Positions 1 to 9,084 of a stretch of 64,000 nt of DNA are shown piece after piece (the first letter of the stretch is position 1; each line of letters starts with the position of its first letter). Both the position numbers and the translations under genes were made by a program. The stretch is taken from positions 277,670-341,669 of the forward strand of contig JAGIAT010000006.1 of assembly GCA_017744715.1 (NCBI GenBank), read 5' to 3'. The notes beneath the pieces are model-generated. The model worked only from the letters and a program-made list of their open reading frames with translations, did no database searches and was not told where the DNA came from. This DNA is from Niabella sp. Lineage in GTDB: Bacteria; Bacteroidota; Bacteroidia; Chitinophagales; Chitinophagaceae.

Positions 1-729
1 AATTACCTTGATGCGGCCAAAGCATTAAACACCGATGCCGCCTATCAGAAAAAAGTAGCGGATATGCAACACCGGCTGGCACCCAACAGGATCGGGAAAT
101 GGGGCCAGTTGCAGGAGTGGCAAACAGACCGTGACGATCCGGATGATCAGCACCGGCATACCTCGCACCTGTTTGCGGTATATCCCGGCCGCCAGATCAA
201 TTTAAAGCAAACACCGGAACTGGCAAAGGCGGCGGTTATTTCCCTGCGCAGCCGCAGTGGGAACTATGGCAAAAATATCAACAAACCCTTTACCGTGGCA
301 TCAACGGTAGGCGATAGCCGCCGCTCCTGGTCATGGCCCTGGCGCTGTGCGTTGTGGGCGCGCCTGGGAGAAGGTGAAAAAGCAGGGATGATGATCCGTG
401 GTTTAATAACCTATAACCTGATGCCGAACCTGTTTACCACGCATCCGCCTTTTCAGATCGATGGAAATCTTGGTATCAGCGGCGCCATACCCGAAATGCT
501 GCTGCAAAGTCATGCAGGAGAGATCAGCCTGCTGCCAGCGGTGCCGGCAGCCTGGAAAGTTTCGGGATCTTTTAAAGGATTAAGAGCCCGCGGCGGATTT
601 ACGGTGGATTGCAGCTGGAAGAATGGATGGGTGGTGCAATACCGGGTTTATTCCAAAACACCCCAAAAAGTATGGTTAAGGGTAAACGGAACGGTAAAGG
701 AAATAACCACGGAAGTTTTAAAAAAGTAA
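1..729 (+). CDS. GH95 alpha-L-fucosidase, C-terminal part (5' end outside window)
   Basis: The frame is open from base 1, so this is the last 242 residues of a protein that is normally about 750-850 aa. The family removes alpha-1,2-linked L-fucose (some members L-galactose) from glycan ends by inversion. Visible GH95 signatures are the RRSWSWPWRCALWARL helix of the (alpha/alpha)6 barrel and the HPPFQIDGNLG segment; the Asp in the latter (codon 460-462) is an active-site residue of the family. A beta-sandwich tail follows (SLLPAVPAAWKVSGSFKGL). The stop is 6 bp before the next gene, a GH29 fucosidase, so the two are surely co-transcribed and probably attack the same fucosylated glycan. The catalytic Glu and Asn lie upstream of the window and cannot be checked. 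Confidence 0.9.
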   Translation, partial: NYLDAAKALNTDAAYQKKVADMQHRLAPNRIGKWGQLQEWQTDRDDPDDQHRHTSHLFAVYPGRQINLKQTPELAKAAVISLRSRSGNYGKNINKPFTVASTVGDSRRSWSWPWRCALWARLGEGEKAGMMIRGLITYNLMPNLFTTHPPFQIDGNLGISGAIPEMLLQSHAGEISLLPAVPAAWKVSGSFKGLRARGGFTVDCSWKNGWVVQYRVYSKTPQKVWLRVNGTVKEITTEVLKK

Positions 730-735
730 TAAAGA

Positions 736-2343
736 ATGGTTGAAAAGAAAGGGATCGTTGGAATGCTGGTAGTAGCGGGAGCCATACTATTACTGCTTTC
801 CGGAAAGATTCAGGCCCAGGAAGGACAAAGCTGGGAGCAACTGGGTAAACAGTACCGGTTTCCCAAATGGTTCACAGAAGCAAAATTGGGTATCTGGGTG
901 CACTGGGGGGCGCAAACACTTCCAGACAGCGGCGGTGGATGGTACGCCCGGCATATGTATATGCAGGACGTGGGCAGCCAGCAATTTGGAGCCAATGCTT
1001 ATCCGTATCATCTGCGTCATTTCGGGCATCCATCCCTTTTCGGGTTCAAAGATGTGATTCATCAATGGAAAGCAGCGCACCTGGATACCGATGCCCTGCT
1101 GCGCTATTTCAAAAGCATCGGTGCCAAATATTTTGTAGCGCTGGCCAGTCATCACGATCATTTTGACAATTTCAATTCATCGCATCATGCATGGAACACC
1201 GTTAATGTAGGTCCGAAAAAGGACATTATCGGGTTGTTCCGGAAATCTGCTGCAAAATATAAGATGCCCTTTGGCGTCAGCTCGCACGACGACCGTTTTA
1301 TGAGCTGGTGGCTGCCGGCTTTTGGCAGTGATATATCCGGTCCTAAAAAGGGCGTGAAATACGATGGGTATTTGACAAAGGCCGATGGTGCTGGTAAATG
1401 GTGGGAAGGACTGGACCCCGCCGATTTGTACGGCCTTCCTCCGGAGAAAAGAACAAAGGAGTGGGAGGAACAGGTAAAGAAAAACTGGCTGGACCGGCAT
1501 ACGGAACTGGTAACCAAATATGACCCGGATATGCTTTGGTTTGATGGTTATGGATTCCCCTACGGAAAATACGGGAAAGAGGTCAGCAGGATCTTTTTGA
1601 ACAACCATCTCCGGAAACATAACAACCTGTCTGTTGTAGTGGCCGGAAAAATCAATAATGAGCCGATGGTGCTGAAGGATATTGAACGGGGAGGTGCATC
1701 AAAAATATTACCGGATCCCTGGCAGGGAACCATGACGTTTACACACTGGTTCTACAAAAAGGACATTCCTTCCCGGCACAATGCAAAAACGGTTATTGAA
1801 TCCTTTACCGATATGATCAGCAAGAACGGTAACCTGTTGCTGAATGTGGAGTTACTGGCGGATGGCACCATTCCCCCCGGTCATAAAATAATACTGGATA
1901 CCATCGGGTGGTGGATGAACCGGAATAAAGAAGCCATTTATGCCTCCGTTCCCTGGCGTGTATTTGGCGACAATTTTAAAGGAATCGTACGCACAAAGGA
2001 TATCAGTGTAACGGATGAAGAGGCCTATAAAAAACAGGGGGCCGCTGAAGACTTTAACGAACGGACCATCGCCAGCCCGGCCTATTCGCCCAATGAAGTG
2101 CGGTTTACCCGAAATGGAAACCGGCTTTATGTGTTTGTGCTGAACCCGGCTTCCGGGGAATTAGTGATCCCGTCGCTGGGGCTGCAATCGGAGCAGCGTC
2201 CGGGTAAAATAAGAAGGGTCCTGCTGCTGGGTAATGATAAGGTGCTTTCATTCCGGCAGGATGCAGGGGCGCTGTATGTGACCATTCCTGCATCGGTGGT
2301 CAACGGGTATACCGCCGTAATTAGAATAGAAGGGGCGTTGTAG
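736..2343 (+). CDS. GH29 alpha-L-fucosidase
   Basis: This is a 535-aa exported exo-fucosidase. An N-terminal hydrophobic segment (residues 9-22, ending KIQAQ) is a signal peptide. The TIM barrel runs from about residue 40 to 400: LGIWVHWGAQ is the family's first-strand motif, ASHHDHFDNFN resembles the HHD substrate-binding loop, and D270 in DMLWFDGYG is the expected retaining nucleophile. A C-terminal beta-sandwich (about 410-535) completes the usual GH29 architecture. It starts 6 bp after the GH95 gene. Pairing a GH95 with a GH29 suggests that both alpha-1,2 and other fucose linkages are removed (inference). The acid/base Glu of GH29 is poorly conserved and I do not assign it. Confidence 0.93.
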   Translation: MVEKKGIVGMLVVAGAILLLLSGKIQAQEGQSWEQLGKQYRFPKWFTEAKLGIWVHWGAQTLPDSGGGWYARHMYMQDVGSQQFGANAYPYHLRHFGHPSLFGFKDVIHQWKAAHLDTDALLRYFKSIGAKYFVALASHHDHFDNFNSSHHAWNTVNVGPKKDIIGLFRKSAAKYKMPFGVSSHDDRFMSWWLPAFGSDISGPKKGVKYDGYLTKADGAGKWWEGLDPADLYGLPPEKRTKEWEEQVKKNWLDRHTELVTKYDPDMLWFDGYGFPYGKYGKEVSRIFLNNHLRKHNNLSVVVAGKINNEPMVLKDIERGGASKILPDPWQGTMTFTHWFYKKDIPSRHNAKTVIESFTDMISKNGNLLLNVELLADGTIPPGHKIILDTIGWWMNRNKEAIYASVPWRVFGDNFKGIVRTKDISVTDEEAYKKQGAAEDFNERTIASPAYSPNEVRFTRNGNRLYVFVLNPASGELVIPSLGLQSEQRPGKIRRVLLLGNDKVLSFRQDAGALYVTIPASVVNGYTAVIRIEGAL

Positions 2344-2426
2344 CAGGTGTAAAAGAGAATAAACCGCTTATTCCTACGCCGCACCGGAAAAAAGTAAACA
2401 ACTTCTTTATAAAAAACAGATTGAAA

Positions 2427-4745
2427 ATGCGATATAGATATTTAGCGGCCTGTTTATGGTTAATGATAAGTGCGCTCAATGCCCAACCACGGGTACACAT
2501 CATTCCGCAGCCGGCAGATCTTCAGCAACGGGAAGGGGTTTTCCTGCTGGATCAAAATGTGCAGGTACAGGCATCGGTGGCCGGTAAGGATATAACCGAT
2601 GTGATTCGCTATTTTACAGCAGCCGTAAAGCAGGTAAGTGGTTATGCACTTCCGGTTAAAACAACCGCCACCGGAAAACGGATCCGCTTTAGTATCGTAA
2701 CAACAGAAGGCATCGGGGCAGAAGGATACCGCTTGTCTGTTACACCACACCAGGTCGATATCCGGGCCGGTAAACCGGCAGGACTTTTTTATGCCGTACA
2801 ATCCCTGCTGCAAACCCTGCCGGCCATCCGCACCAACCAGGTATTGCAGATACCCTGTATGGATATTACCGATGAACCCCGTTTTAAATGGCGGGGTATG
2901 ATGCTGGATGTAAGCCGTCATTTTTTTTCGCCGGAACTGGTAAAGGAGTTTATTGATCTGCTGGCAACGTATAAAATGAATACCTTTCACTGGCACCTGG
3001 CAGACGGCGCCGGCTGGCGTATAGAGATCAAAAAGTATCCGAAACTTACCGGGCTGGCTGCCTGGCGTGTGGATGACTGGGGCCAGCCCTGGGACTGGTC
3101 GCAGATCCGTTTTAATGCCGACCGTAGTAAGGCTACTTACGGGGGCTTTTACACACAGGAACAGGTAAAGGAAATTGTGGCTTATGCCGCAGCAAGGCAG
3201 GTGACCATCGTTCCCGAAATTGAAATGCCGGGCCATTCTGAAGCGGCTATGGCAGCCTATCCGGAGTATTCCTGTTTACCGCACAAACATTCTTTTAATG
3301 AAACCGGTGATTTTTACGGGAAGGATGTACATCCGAATTATTGTGCGGGTAATGACAGTGCGTTTATATTCCTGCAAAATATCCTGGCAGAAGTAATGGC
3401 TTTATTTCCGTCGCAGTACATTCATGTAGGAGGCGACGAGGTTGATAAAACCAGCTGGAAGCAATGTGCATTATGTCAGCGCCGGATGAAGAAGGAAGGC
3501 CTGAAAAATGAAGAGGAGTTGCAGAGTTACTTCATACACCGGATCGAAAAGTTCCTGATCGCCCATAAGCGGAAGCTGATCGGCTGGGATGAGATCCTGG
3601 AAGGAGGGCTTGCACCACAGGCAACGGTGATGAGCTGGCGTGGAGAATCGGGAGGTATTAAGGCCGCTCAAATGGATCATGATGTGGTAATGAGTCCAAC
3701 CGGCCCGCTTTACTTTGATTACTACCAGGGCGATCCCGAAACGGAACCACCGGCATTTGGTGGTTTTAATACCTTAAAACGGGTGTATCATTACGAGCCC
3801 ATTCCCGCGGAGCTGAATAAAGACCAGGCAAAACATGTACTGGGTGCACAGGCAAACCTGTGGACGGAGCAGATCTCAAGCCATGAACATGTGGAATATA
3901 TGATCCTGCCCCGCATGCCGGCACTGGCGGAGGTGTTATGGAGCAAAAAAGAAGCGCGCAACTGGAAAGATTTTAATCAGCGGCTGCAACCCCATCTTGC
4001 AGGTTTTGAGCAAAAAGGATTGCATTATTCCAAAGGCAATTTTAAAGTAGATATAAAACCGCGGGTGGTTGACGGTAAGTTATTGGTAAGCCTCGAAACG
4101 GAGAATGAAGACGGCACGATCTTTTATACAACCGATGGTGCCGACCCGGGCACGGGCAGCCTGCGCTATGAAAAGCCTTTTGAAATAACCGGTGCCCTAA
4201 CGGTAAAAGCGGCCCTGGCGATCCATAACAGCATGGTAAGAGGACGGCCTGCACAACAGAGCTTTACACTCAATAAAGCAACCGGGCGGCCTTTGCAATA
4301 TGCAACGCCTTACAGTAAATATTATCCGGCCAACGGACCGTCTACGCTGGTAGATGGTATCCGGGGTACAACAGACGCCGGGAAACAATGGCATGCGTTT
4401 AACGGAGCGGACCTGGTGGCCACCATTGACCTGGGGCAGCGTACAACAGCAGGTTCCGTAACCCTGGGCTGCTTACAGAGCTACGGCCAGTGGATCTTTT
4501 TCCCGCAATGGGTAAAATTTGAGGTGTCCGAGGATGGAAAACAGTTCACCGAAATGGCAACCATCCAAAACACCGTACCCGTAGCGGATAAAGCCCCGCA
4601 AACAAAGGATTTTGCAGCCCGCTTTGATCCGCGCAGTTTTCGCTACGTACGGGTTACGGCCAAAAACCTTGGGCAATGTCCCAAGGGCCATCCCGGTGAG
4701 GGACAGGCAGCCTGGCTTTTCTGTGATGAGATCATGGTGGAGTAG
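2427..4745 (+). CDS. GH20 beta-N-acetylhexosaminidase with C-terminal F5/8-type C domain
   Basis: 772 aa from the ATG at 2427; an in-frame TTG 6 bp earlier is less likely. It releases terminal beta-GlcNAc or GalNAc using substrate-assisted catalysis. Order of parts: signal peptide (ends SALNAQ), GH20b N-terminal domain (about 25-145), catalytic TIM barrel (about 150-520) with PEIEMPGHSEA and the catalytic pair D337-E338 in HVGGDE, a chitobiase-type beta domain (GTIFYTTDGADP, about 540-610), and a discoidin/F5-8 type C domain (about 630-770) that probably binds galactose-type glycans. The canonical WHLTDDQGWR loop reads WHLADGAGWR. It follows the fucosidases by 83 bp and fits sequential trimming of a fucosylated, HexNAc-capped glycan. 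Confidence 0.95.
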   Translation: MRYRYLAACLWLMISALNAQPRVHIIPQPADLQQREGVFLLDQNVQVQASVAGKDITDVIRYFTAAVKQVSGYALPVKTTATGKRIRFSIVTTEGIGAEGYRLSVTPHQVDIRAGKPAGLFYAVQSLLQTLPAIRTNQVLQIPCMDITDEPRFKWRGMMLDVSRHFFSPELVKEFIDLLATYKMNTFHWHLADGAGWRIEIKKYPKLTGLAAWRVDDWGQPWDWSQIRFNADRSKATYGGFYTQEQVKEIVAYAAARQVTIVPEIEMPGHSEAAMAAYPEYSCLPHKHSFNETGDFYGKDVHPNYCAGNDSAFIFLQNILAEVMALFPSQYIHVGGDEVDKTSWKQCALCQRRMKKEGLKNEEELQSYFIHRIEKFLIAHKRKLIGWDEILEGGLAPQATVMSWRGESGGIKAAQMDHDVVMSPTGPLYFDYYQGDPETEPPAFGGFNTLKRVYHYEPIPAELNKDQAKHVLGAQANLWTEQISSHEHVEYMILPRMPALAEVLWSKKEARNWKDFNQRLQPHLAGFEQKGLHYSKGNFKVDIKPRVVDGKLLVSLETENEDGTIFYTTDGADPGTGSLRYEKPFEITGALTVKAALAIHNSMVRGRPAQQSFTLNKATGRPLQYATPYSKYYPANGPSTLVDGIRGTTDAGKQWHAFNGADLVATIDLGQRTTAGSVTLGCLQSYGQWIFFPQWVKFEVSEDGKQFTEMATIQNTVPVADKAPQTKDFAARFDPRSFRYVRVTAKNLGQCPKGHPGEGQAAWLFCDEIMVE

Positions 4746-4782
4746 CAACAGGCAACCGTGAATGGGAATAGGTAGTGGTAGG

Positions 4783-4929
4783 TCAATGTCGTTTCCTCAA
4801 AGCCGCAGATCACGCCCGTTGTGTGACAAGTTGCGCAGATTTGGTGCCAGTTTTTTAACAGTGAAAATATTCCGGAAACGCGCCACAGGCGCAGTCAGCG
4901 TATCTGCGGCAATTATAAAAATCATTTAA
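4783..4929 (+). repeat. Dispersed palindromic element, copy A (about 147 bp)
   Basis: Non-coding DNA between the GH20 and GH43 genes. It is bounded by inverted 9-mers, GCCGCAGAT at 4802 and ATCTGCGGC near 4901-4909, and carries an internal hairpin GCGCC-aca-GGCGC. The same element lies in opposite orientation at 34501-34619, with matching left block (ending AAAGCCGCAGAT), centre and right block (CAGCGTATCTGCGGCAA, then ATAAAAATCA). Copy A has about 30 extra bases after the left arm, flanked by GCAGAT on both sides. It is a MITE/REP-like element by structure; I cannot name a family. Confidence 0.75.
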
Positions 4930-5005
4930 GAAAGCGGCATTAAGTGGTGAGGAGGGAACAGGGAACTGTTTGCCGCCCTGAAGTCCGCTCCGTTGTAAAT
5001 GTCAA

Positions 5006-6724
5006 ATGAATATGAACAGATTCACAATTATATTTATATTAATATGGAATTGTCTCTTTGGTATATCTGCATGGAGCCAGCAAACCAACACCTGGTGCAA
5101 CCCGCTTAACCTCAACTATCGCTTTAGCTACGATGGACTGGGATACCGGGAAGCTGCCGACCCTGTGATCCATTTATACAGGAACACCTATTTTCTTTAT
5201 GCCTCCAAGTCGGGTGGCTACTGGCAGAGCAGCGATCTGCTAAACTGGATATTCCGGCCCTCCAAAACCTTACCCACCGAGGATTATGCGCCCACGGTTG
5301 TAACCATCCATGATACCGTTTTTTTTATGGCCTCACAAGGGACAAGGAACATCTATTTTAATACCAACCCGCTTCAGGATAACTGGCAGGTATACCGGAA
5401 ACAATTTCCGCTGGGTGTTACGGACCCTGCATTGTTTAAAGACGATGATGGCCGGGTGTATTTTTATTATGGCTGCTCCAATGTAAACCCCATCATGGGA
5501 GTGGAGTTAGATCCCGGAAAGCGGCTGGATACCATAGGAACACCGCGGGAATTGATCAGTCATCATTTTAATGAATATGGATGGGAAGAGCCCGGTGAGC
5601 AGCATAATGACCATAAAAGAGGATGGAATGAGGGCGCCTGGATGAACAAATACAATGGTAAATACTACCTGCAGTATGCAGCCCCCGGCACCGAGTTTAA
5701 AGTATATGGTGATGGCGTATATGTATCTGATAAGCCCCTGGGGCCGTTTACCTATATGCCCAACAGCCCCTTCTCTTATAAACCCGGAGGTTTTATCAAT
5801 GGGGCCGGTCATGGCAATACGTTCCGGGATAAGTATGGTAATTACTGGCATGTGGCCACCATGACCATTTCCGTAAGGCATATGTTTGAAAGAAGGATCG
5901 GCCTGTTCCCTGCATTTTTTGACAAGGACGGACAGTTGCATTGCAATACGGCATTTGGCGATTATCCTGCGCGGATGCCGCACCGGAAGATGGACTTTGA
6001 AAAAGAAAGCCTGTTTGCCGGATGGATGCTGCTTTCTTATAACAAGCCGGTGAAAGCATCCTCCTCTTTGGCCGGGCATGCTGCGGAGCTGGCAGTGAAC
6101 GAAGAGGTGCGCAACTGGTGGAGCGCGGAAACCGGTGATGCAGGAGAATGGCTCCAGGTAGATCTGCAGCGGCAAGGCACCGTGCATGCTTTGCAGGTGA
6201 GCTTTGCCGATCAGGATGCCGGTCTGAAAGCCCCGGTTACATTTACCCCTTATCAGTTTGTGATTGAATCTTCGGCCGATGGTAAACACTGGAAGCTCTT
6301 GGTAGATAAGTCTGCAAATACGGCAGACATCACCCATGATTATATCGTTTTGCCCAAAGCGGTTAAAACCCGGTTCCTGCGGATCACAAACCGCCGGGTG
6401 CCGGCGGGCAAATTTTCCCTGTCGGGGTTCCGGGTATTTGGAAAAGGAAATGGCGCGCGACCCCCGGCGGTTAGCGCCGTTGCCGTAAACCGCAATGCAG
6501 CAGATAGCAGGCGGGCGCAGCTGAACTGGAAAGCTGCCGCCGGGGCCACCGGTTACCAGGTGTACTTTGGAACCGATCCGCATAAATTGTTTCATTCGGT
6601 AATGGTATACGGAACGGACCGCCTGGAGCTTCCGGGGTTAAATAAGGGTGTTTCCTATTATTTCCGGGTAGATGCCTTCAATGAGAATGGCATTACACCC
6701 GGCAGGAAAACCACTGCTCATTAA
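5006..6724 (+). CDS. GH43 family glycosidase with F5/8-type C and fibronectin-III-like domains
   Basis: 572 aa, exported (signal peptide ends SAWSQ). The N-terminal half (about 30-330) is a five-bladed beta-propeller of GH43, which covers alpha-L-arabinofuranosidases, beta-xylosidases and exo-beta-1,3-galactanases. The catalytic triad is visible: base D52 (ADPVIH), pKa modulator D140 (VTDPALF) and acid E209 (WNEGAWM). A discoidin-type binding domain follows (about 345-485), then an Fn3-like module (about 490-572, GATGYQVYFGTD). The propeller-discoidin-Fn3 layout is common in surface or periplasmic PUL enzymes of Bacteroidota. The substrate cannot be read from sequence. It stands between two GH20 genes, separated from the first by the palindromic element. 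Confidence 0.92.
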   Translation: MNMNRFTIIFILIWNCLFGISAWSQQTNTWCNPLNLNYRFSYDGLGYREAADPVIHLYRNTYFLYASKSGGYWQSSDLLNWIFRPSKTLPTEDYAPTVVTIHDTVFFMASQGTRNIYFNTNPLQDNWQVYRKQFPLGVTDPALFKDDDGRVYFYYGCSNVNPIMGVELDPGKRLDTIGTPRELISHHFNEYGWEEPGEQHNDHKRGWNEGAWMNKYNGKYYLQYAAPGTEFKVYGDGVYVSDKPLGPFTYMPNSPFSYKPGGFINGAGHGNTFRDKYGNYWHVATMTISVRHMFERRIGLFPAFFDKDGQLHCNTAFGDYPARMPHRKMDFEKESLFAGWMLLSYNKPVKASSSLAGHAAELAVNEEVRNWWSAETGDAGEWLQVDLQRQGTVHALQVSFADQDAGLKAPVTFTPYQFVIESSADGKHWKLLVDKSANTADITHDYIVLPKAVKTRFLRITNRRVPAGKFSLSGFRVFGKGNGARPPAVSAVAVNRNAADSRRAQLNWKAAAGATGYQVYFGTDPHKLFHSVMVYGTDRLELPGLNKGVSYYFRVDAFNENGITPGRKTTAH

Positions 6725-6891
6725 AAAAACAGGTCCGGAACAATCGTTTGCATAACAGGCATGCTTACGGCGTGCGGGACGGGATCTTTTTTTTTGATCT
6801 GCATGAACTATTTTAGATGCCAGGGTAAGCCCGGTTATTATGGAACGTTGAATAGAAAATTTTTGAACAAGCTCAATTAAATCAGCATAGA

Positions 6892-8994
6892 ATGAAGAAA
6901 ATGAAAAAAATCCGGATCCTGTACTGCCTGGTAGCCGCTGTAGTGGCCGGAAGCCCTGTATGGGTACAGGCACAAACGAACCCTGCACCTTTTATCATTC
7001 CGGCATTACGGGAATGGCAGGGCGCAGCCGGATCTTTTGAATGGAAACCGGCAGCCCGTTTGGTTGTAGATCCGCGTTATAGTAAAGAACTGTTGCCGGT
7101 GGCGCGGCTACTGGCGGAAGACCTGGCGATCATAACACCCGGAACCACAGCGTTGGTAAAAACAGGGCAGGCGCAAAAAGGGAACGTATTCTTTAGCCTG
7201 GATGCAACCGGAACCTCGTTGCCCCCGGAGGGCTATAGCCTGCAGATTGATGATCAGATCACCATTAAGGCAAAGGATGTAACCGGTGCCATATGGGCCA
7301 CACGCACCCTGCTTCAGTTATTGGAGCAGGCACCGCAACAAAAGCGGTTACCAAAAGGAACAGCGCGCGACTATCCTAAGTATGAAGTGCGGGGATTTGT
7401 ACTGGATGTAGGACGCAAATTTTTCACGCTTGATTTTTTAAAGCACTATATAAAATTTATGTCGTACTACAAGATGAATGATTTTCACATTCATCTCAAT
7501 GATAACGCCTTTAAACAGTTCTTTGGTGATAATTGGGACAGTACCTATTCGGCTTTCCGTTTGCAGAATGACACCTATCCCAACCTGACAGCAAAAGACG
7601 GGAGCTATACAAAGAAAGAGTTCATTGCGCTGCAGCAAATGGCACAGCGGTATGGGGTGAACATTATACCGGAAATTGATGTGCCGGCGCACTCCCTGGC
7701 TTTTAGCAAGGCGGTGCCGGGCGTGGGCAGTAAACAGTATGGCATGGACCACCTCGACCTGGACAATCCGCTTACCTACCAGGTAATTGATAATGTGTTC
7801 CGGGAATACCTGCAGGGCCCCAACCCGGTTTTTATCGGGAAGGAAGTACACATCGGTACCGACGAGTATGCCAAAAAAGACGCAGAAAAGTTCCGGAAGT
7901 TTACCGATCATTATATCCGTTTTGTAGAAGGCTTCGGAAAAAAAGTACGGATGTGGGGATCGCTCACCCATGCGCAGGGCACCACACCGGTAAAGGCGGA
8001 AGGCGTTACCATGAACCTTTGGTACAATGGCTATGCTGAGCCAAAAGATATGTTTGCGCTGGGTTATAAAGGGATCAGTACGCCGGATGGGTGGTTGTAT
8101 ATTGTTCCTGCTGCGGGTTACTACTACGATTACCTCAATGTAAAAAAACTGTATGAAGAATGGACGCCCAACCGGATCGGGAAAGAGACATTTGACGAAA
8201 ATTATCCGCTGCTGAGAGGGGGCTCCTTTGCTGTTTGGAACGATCATGCCGGCAACGGGATCACGGAAAAAGATGTACACCATCGCGTGTTTCCGGCCAT
8301 GCAGGTATTGTCGCAAAAAATGTGGGGCGGCAGTGCAAAGCCGATGGAATATGCCGCTTTTTCGGCGCAGGCCAAACAGATCGGCGAAGGCCCGGGGTTG
8401 AATATGCTGGGCCGTATTCATTCAAAAGATTCATTGGTACTGGCAATGGATGGCCGCGGTAATTTTACCGCACCGGGTAAAACGGCCCGGACAAATGCCG
8501 CATTCGATCAACATGAAAAATCGATCCGTTTAAAAGGAGGAACAAGTTTTATAACAACACCGTTTCCCGGAATCGGGTATGGCTATACGGTTAGCTTTTC
8601 TATAAAACCGGAACCGGGAAATGCTGCCGATGCGGTATTGTTTGGCTCCGGAGATGCTGTGGTTACCATCAACCAGCAGGGCACCGGTAAACTGGGTTTT
8701 ACAAGAGAAGGATATCATTACAACTTTGATTATTCGGTTCCTGCTAACGAATGGACAAAAATCGTTATTGAAGGCAACCATAAAGGAACGTCGCTTTTTG
8801 TAAATGGTGTACTGAAAGAGAAACTGGAAGGCGCCAAAAGAACCTTTCCCAATGGTAAGCAAACAGCAAAGGTACAAACGCTCTTTTTCCCCTTGCAGTG
8901 GATCGGCGACAAAAAAAATGCCGCCAAAGCGCAGCTCCGGGATTTAAAAGTATTTAATGTAGAACTTCCGGATGATATGATAAGAAGGTTGTAA
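6892..8994 (+). CDS. GH20 family hexosaminidase-like enzyme with C-terminal LamG/concanavalin-like domain
   Basis: 700 aa with a signal peptide ending WVQAQ. A GH20b domain (about 35-160) precedes the TIM barrel (about 165-500). The polar-residue/Glu pair is D324-E325, but the motif reads VHIGTDEY rather than the usual HxGGDE, and the WHLTD segment is replaced by FHIHLNDN. The C-terminal 190 residues form a LamG/concanavalin-like jelly roll (GYTVSFSIKPEP, WTKIVIEGNHKGTSLFVNG), a likely carbohydrate-binding or spacer module. This branch of GH20 is clearly different from the classical hexosaminidase at 2427-4745, so it may have another linkage preference such as N-acetylgalactosaminide or lacto-N-biose type; that is inference. 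An alternative ATG lies at 6901. Confidence 0.9.
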   Translation: MKKMKKIRILYCLVAAVVAGSPVWVQAQTNPAPFIIPALREWQGAAGSFEWKPAARLVVDPRYSKELLPVARLLAEDLAIITPGTTALVKTGQAQKGNVFFSLDATGTSLPPEGYSLQIDDQITIKAKDVTGAIWATRTLLQLLEQAPQQKRLPKGTARDYPKYEVRGFVLDVGRKFFTLDFLKHYIKFMSYYKMNDFHIHLNDNAFKQFFGDNWDSTYSAFRLQNDTYPNLTAKDGSYTKKEFIALQQMAQRYGVNIIPEIDVPAHSLAFSKAVPGVGSKQYGMDHLDLDNPLTYQVIDNVFREYLQGPNPVFIGKEVHIGTDEYAKKDAEKFRKFTDHYIRFVEGFGKKVRMWGSLTHAQGTTPVKAEGVTMNLWYNGYAEPKDMFALGYKGISTPDGWLYIVPAAGYYYDYLNVKKLYEEWTPNRIGKETFDENYPLLRGGSFAVWNDHAGNGITEKDVHHRVFPAMQVLSQKMWGGSAKPMEYAAFSAQAKQIGEGPGLNMLGRIHSKDSLVLAMDGRGNFTAPGKTARTNAAFDQHEKSIRLKGGTSFITTPFPGIGYGYTVSFSIKPEPGNAADAVLFGSGDAVVTINQQGTGKLGFTREGYHYNFDYSVPANEWTKIVIEGNHKGTSLFVNGVLKEKLEGAKRTFPNGKQTAKVQTLFFPLQWIGDKKNAAKAQLRDLKVFNVELPDDMIRRL

Positions 8995-9084
8995 TCTGGA
9001 ACGGACCATTGCCTTTAAAGGCGCTTGGTTCCCCCCGGGAAAATACAACCCTGTTCAGAAATACTTATAACAACAATATAAAAA

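Noticed and set aside
2460..3236. Minus-strand frame of 258 codons opposite the GH20 gene
   Set aside because: Shadow of the GH20 coding region; no recognisable motif.
5507..6595. Long minus-strand frame (362 codons) opposite the GH43 gene
   Set aside because: Antisense shadow of a clear GH43 with intact catalytic residues; the protein has shadow-type composition (many His, Pro, Arg, Ile) and no domain.
7438..8421. Minus-strand frame of 327 codons opposite the second GH20 gene
   Set aside because: Shadow frame; no domain, no promoter.
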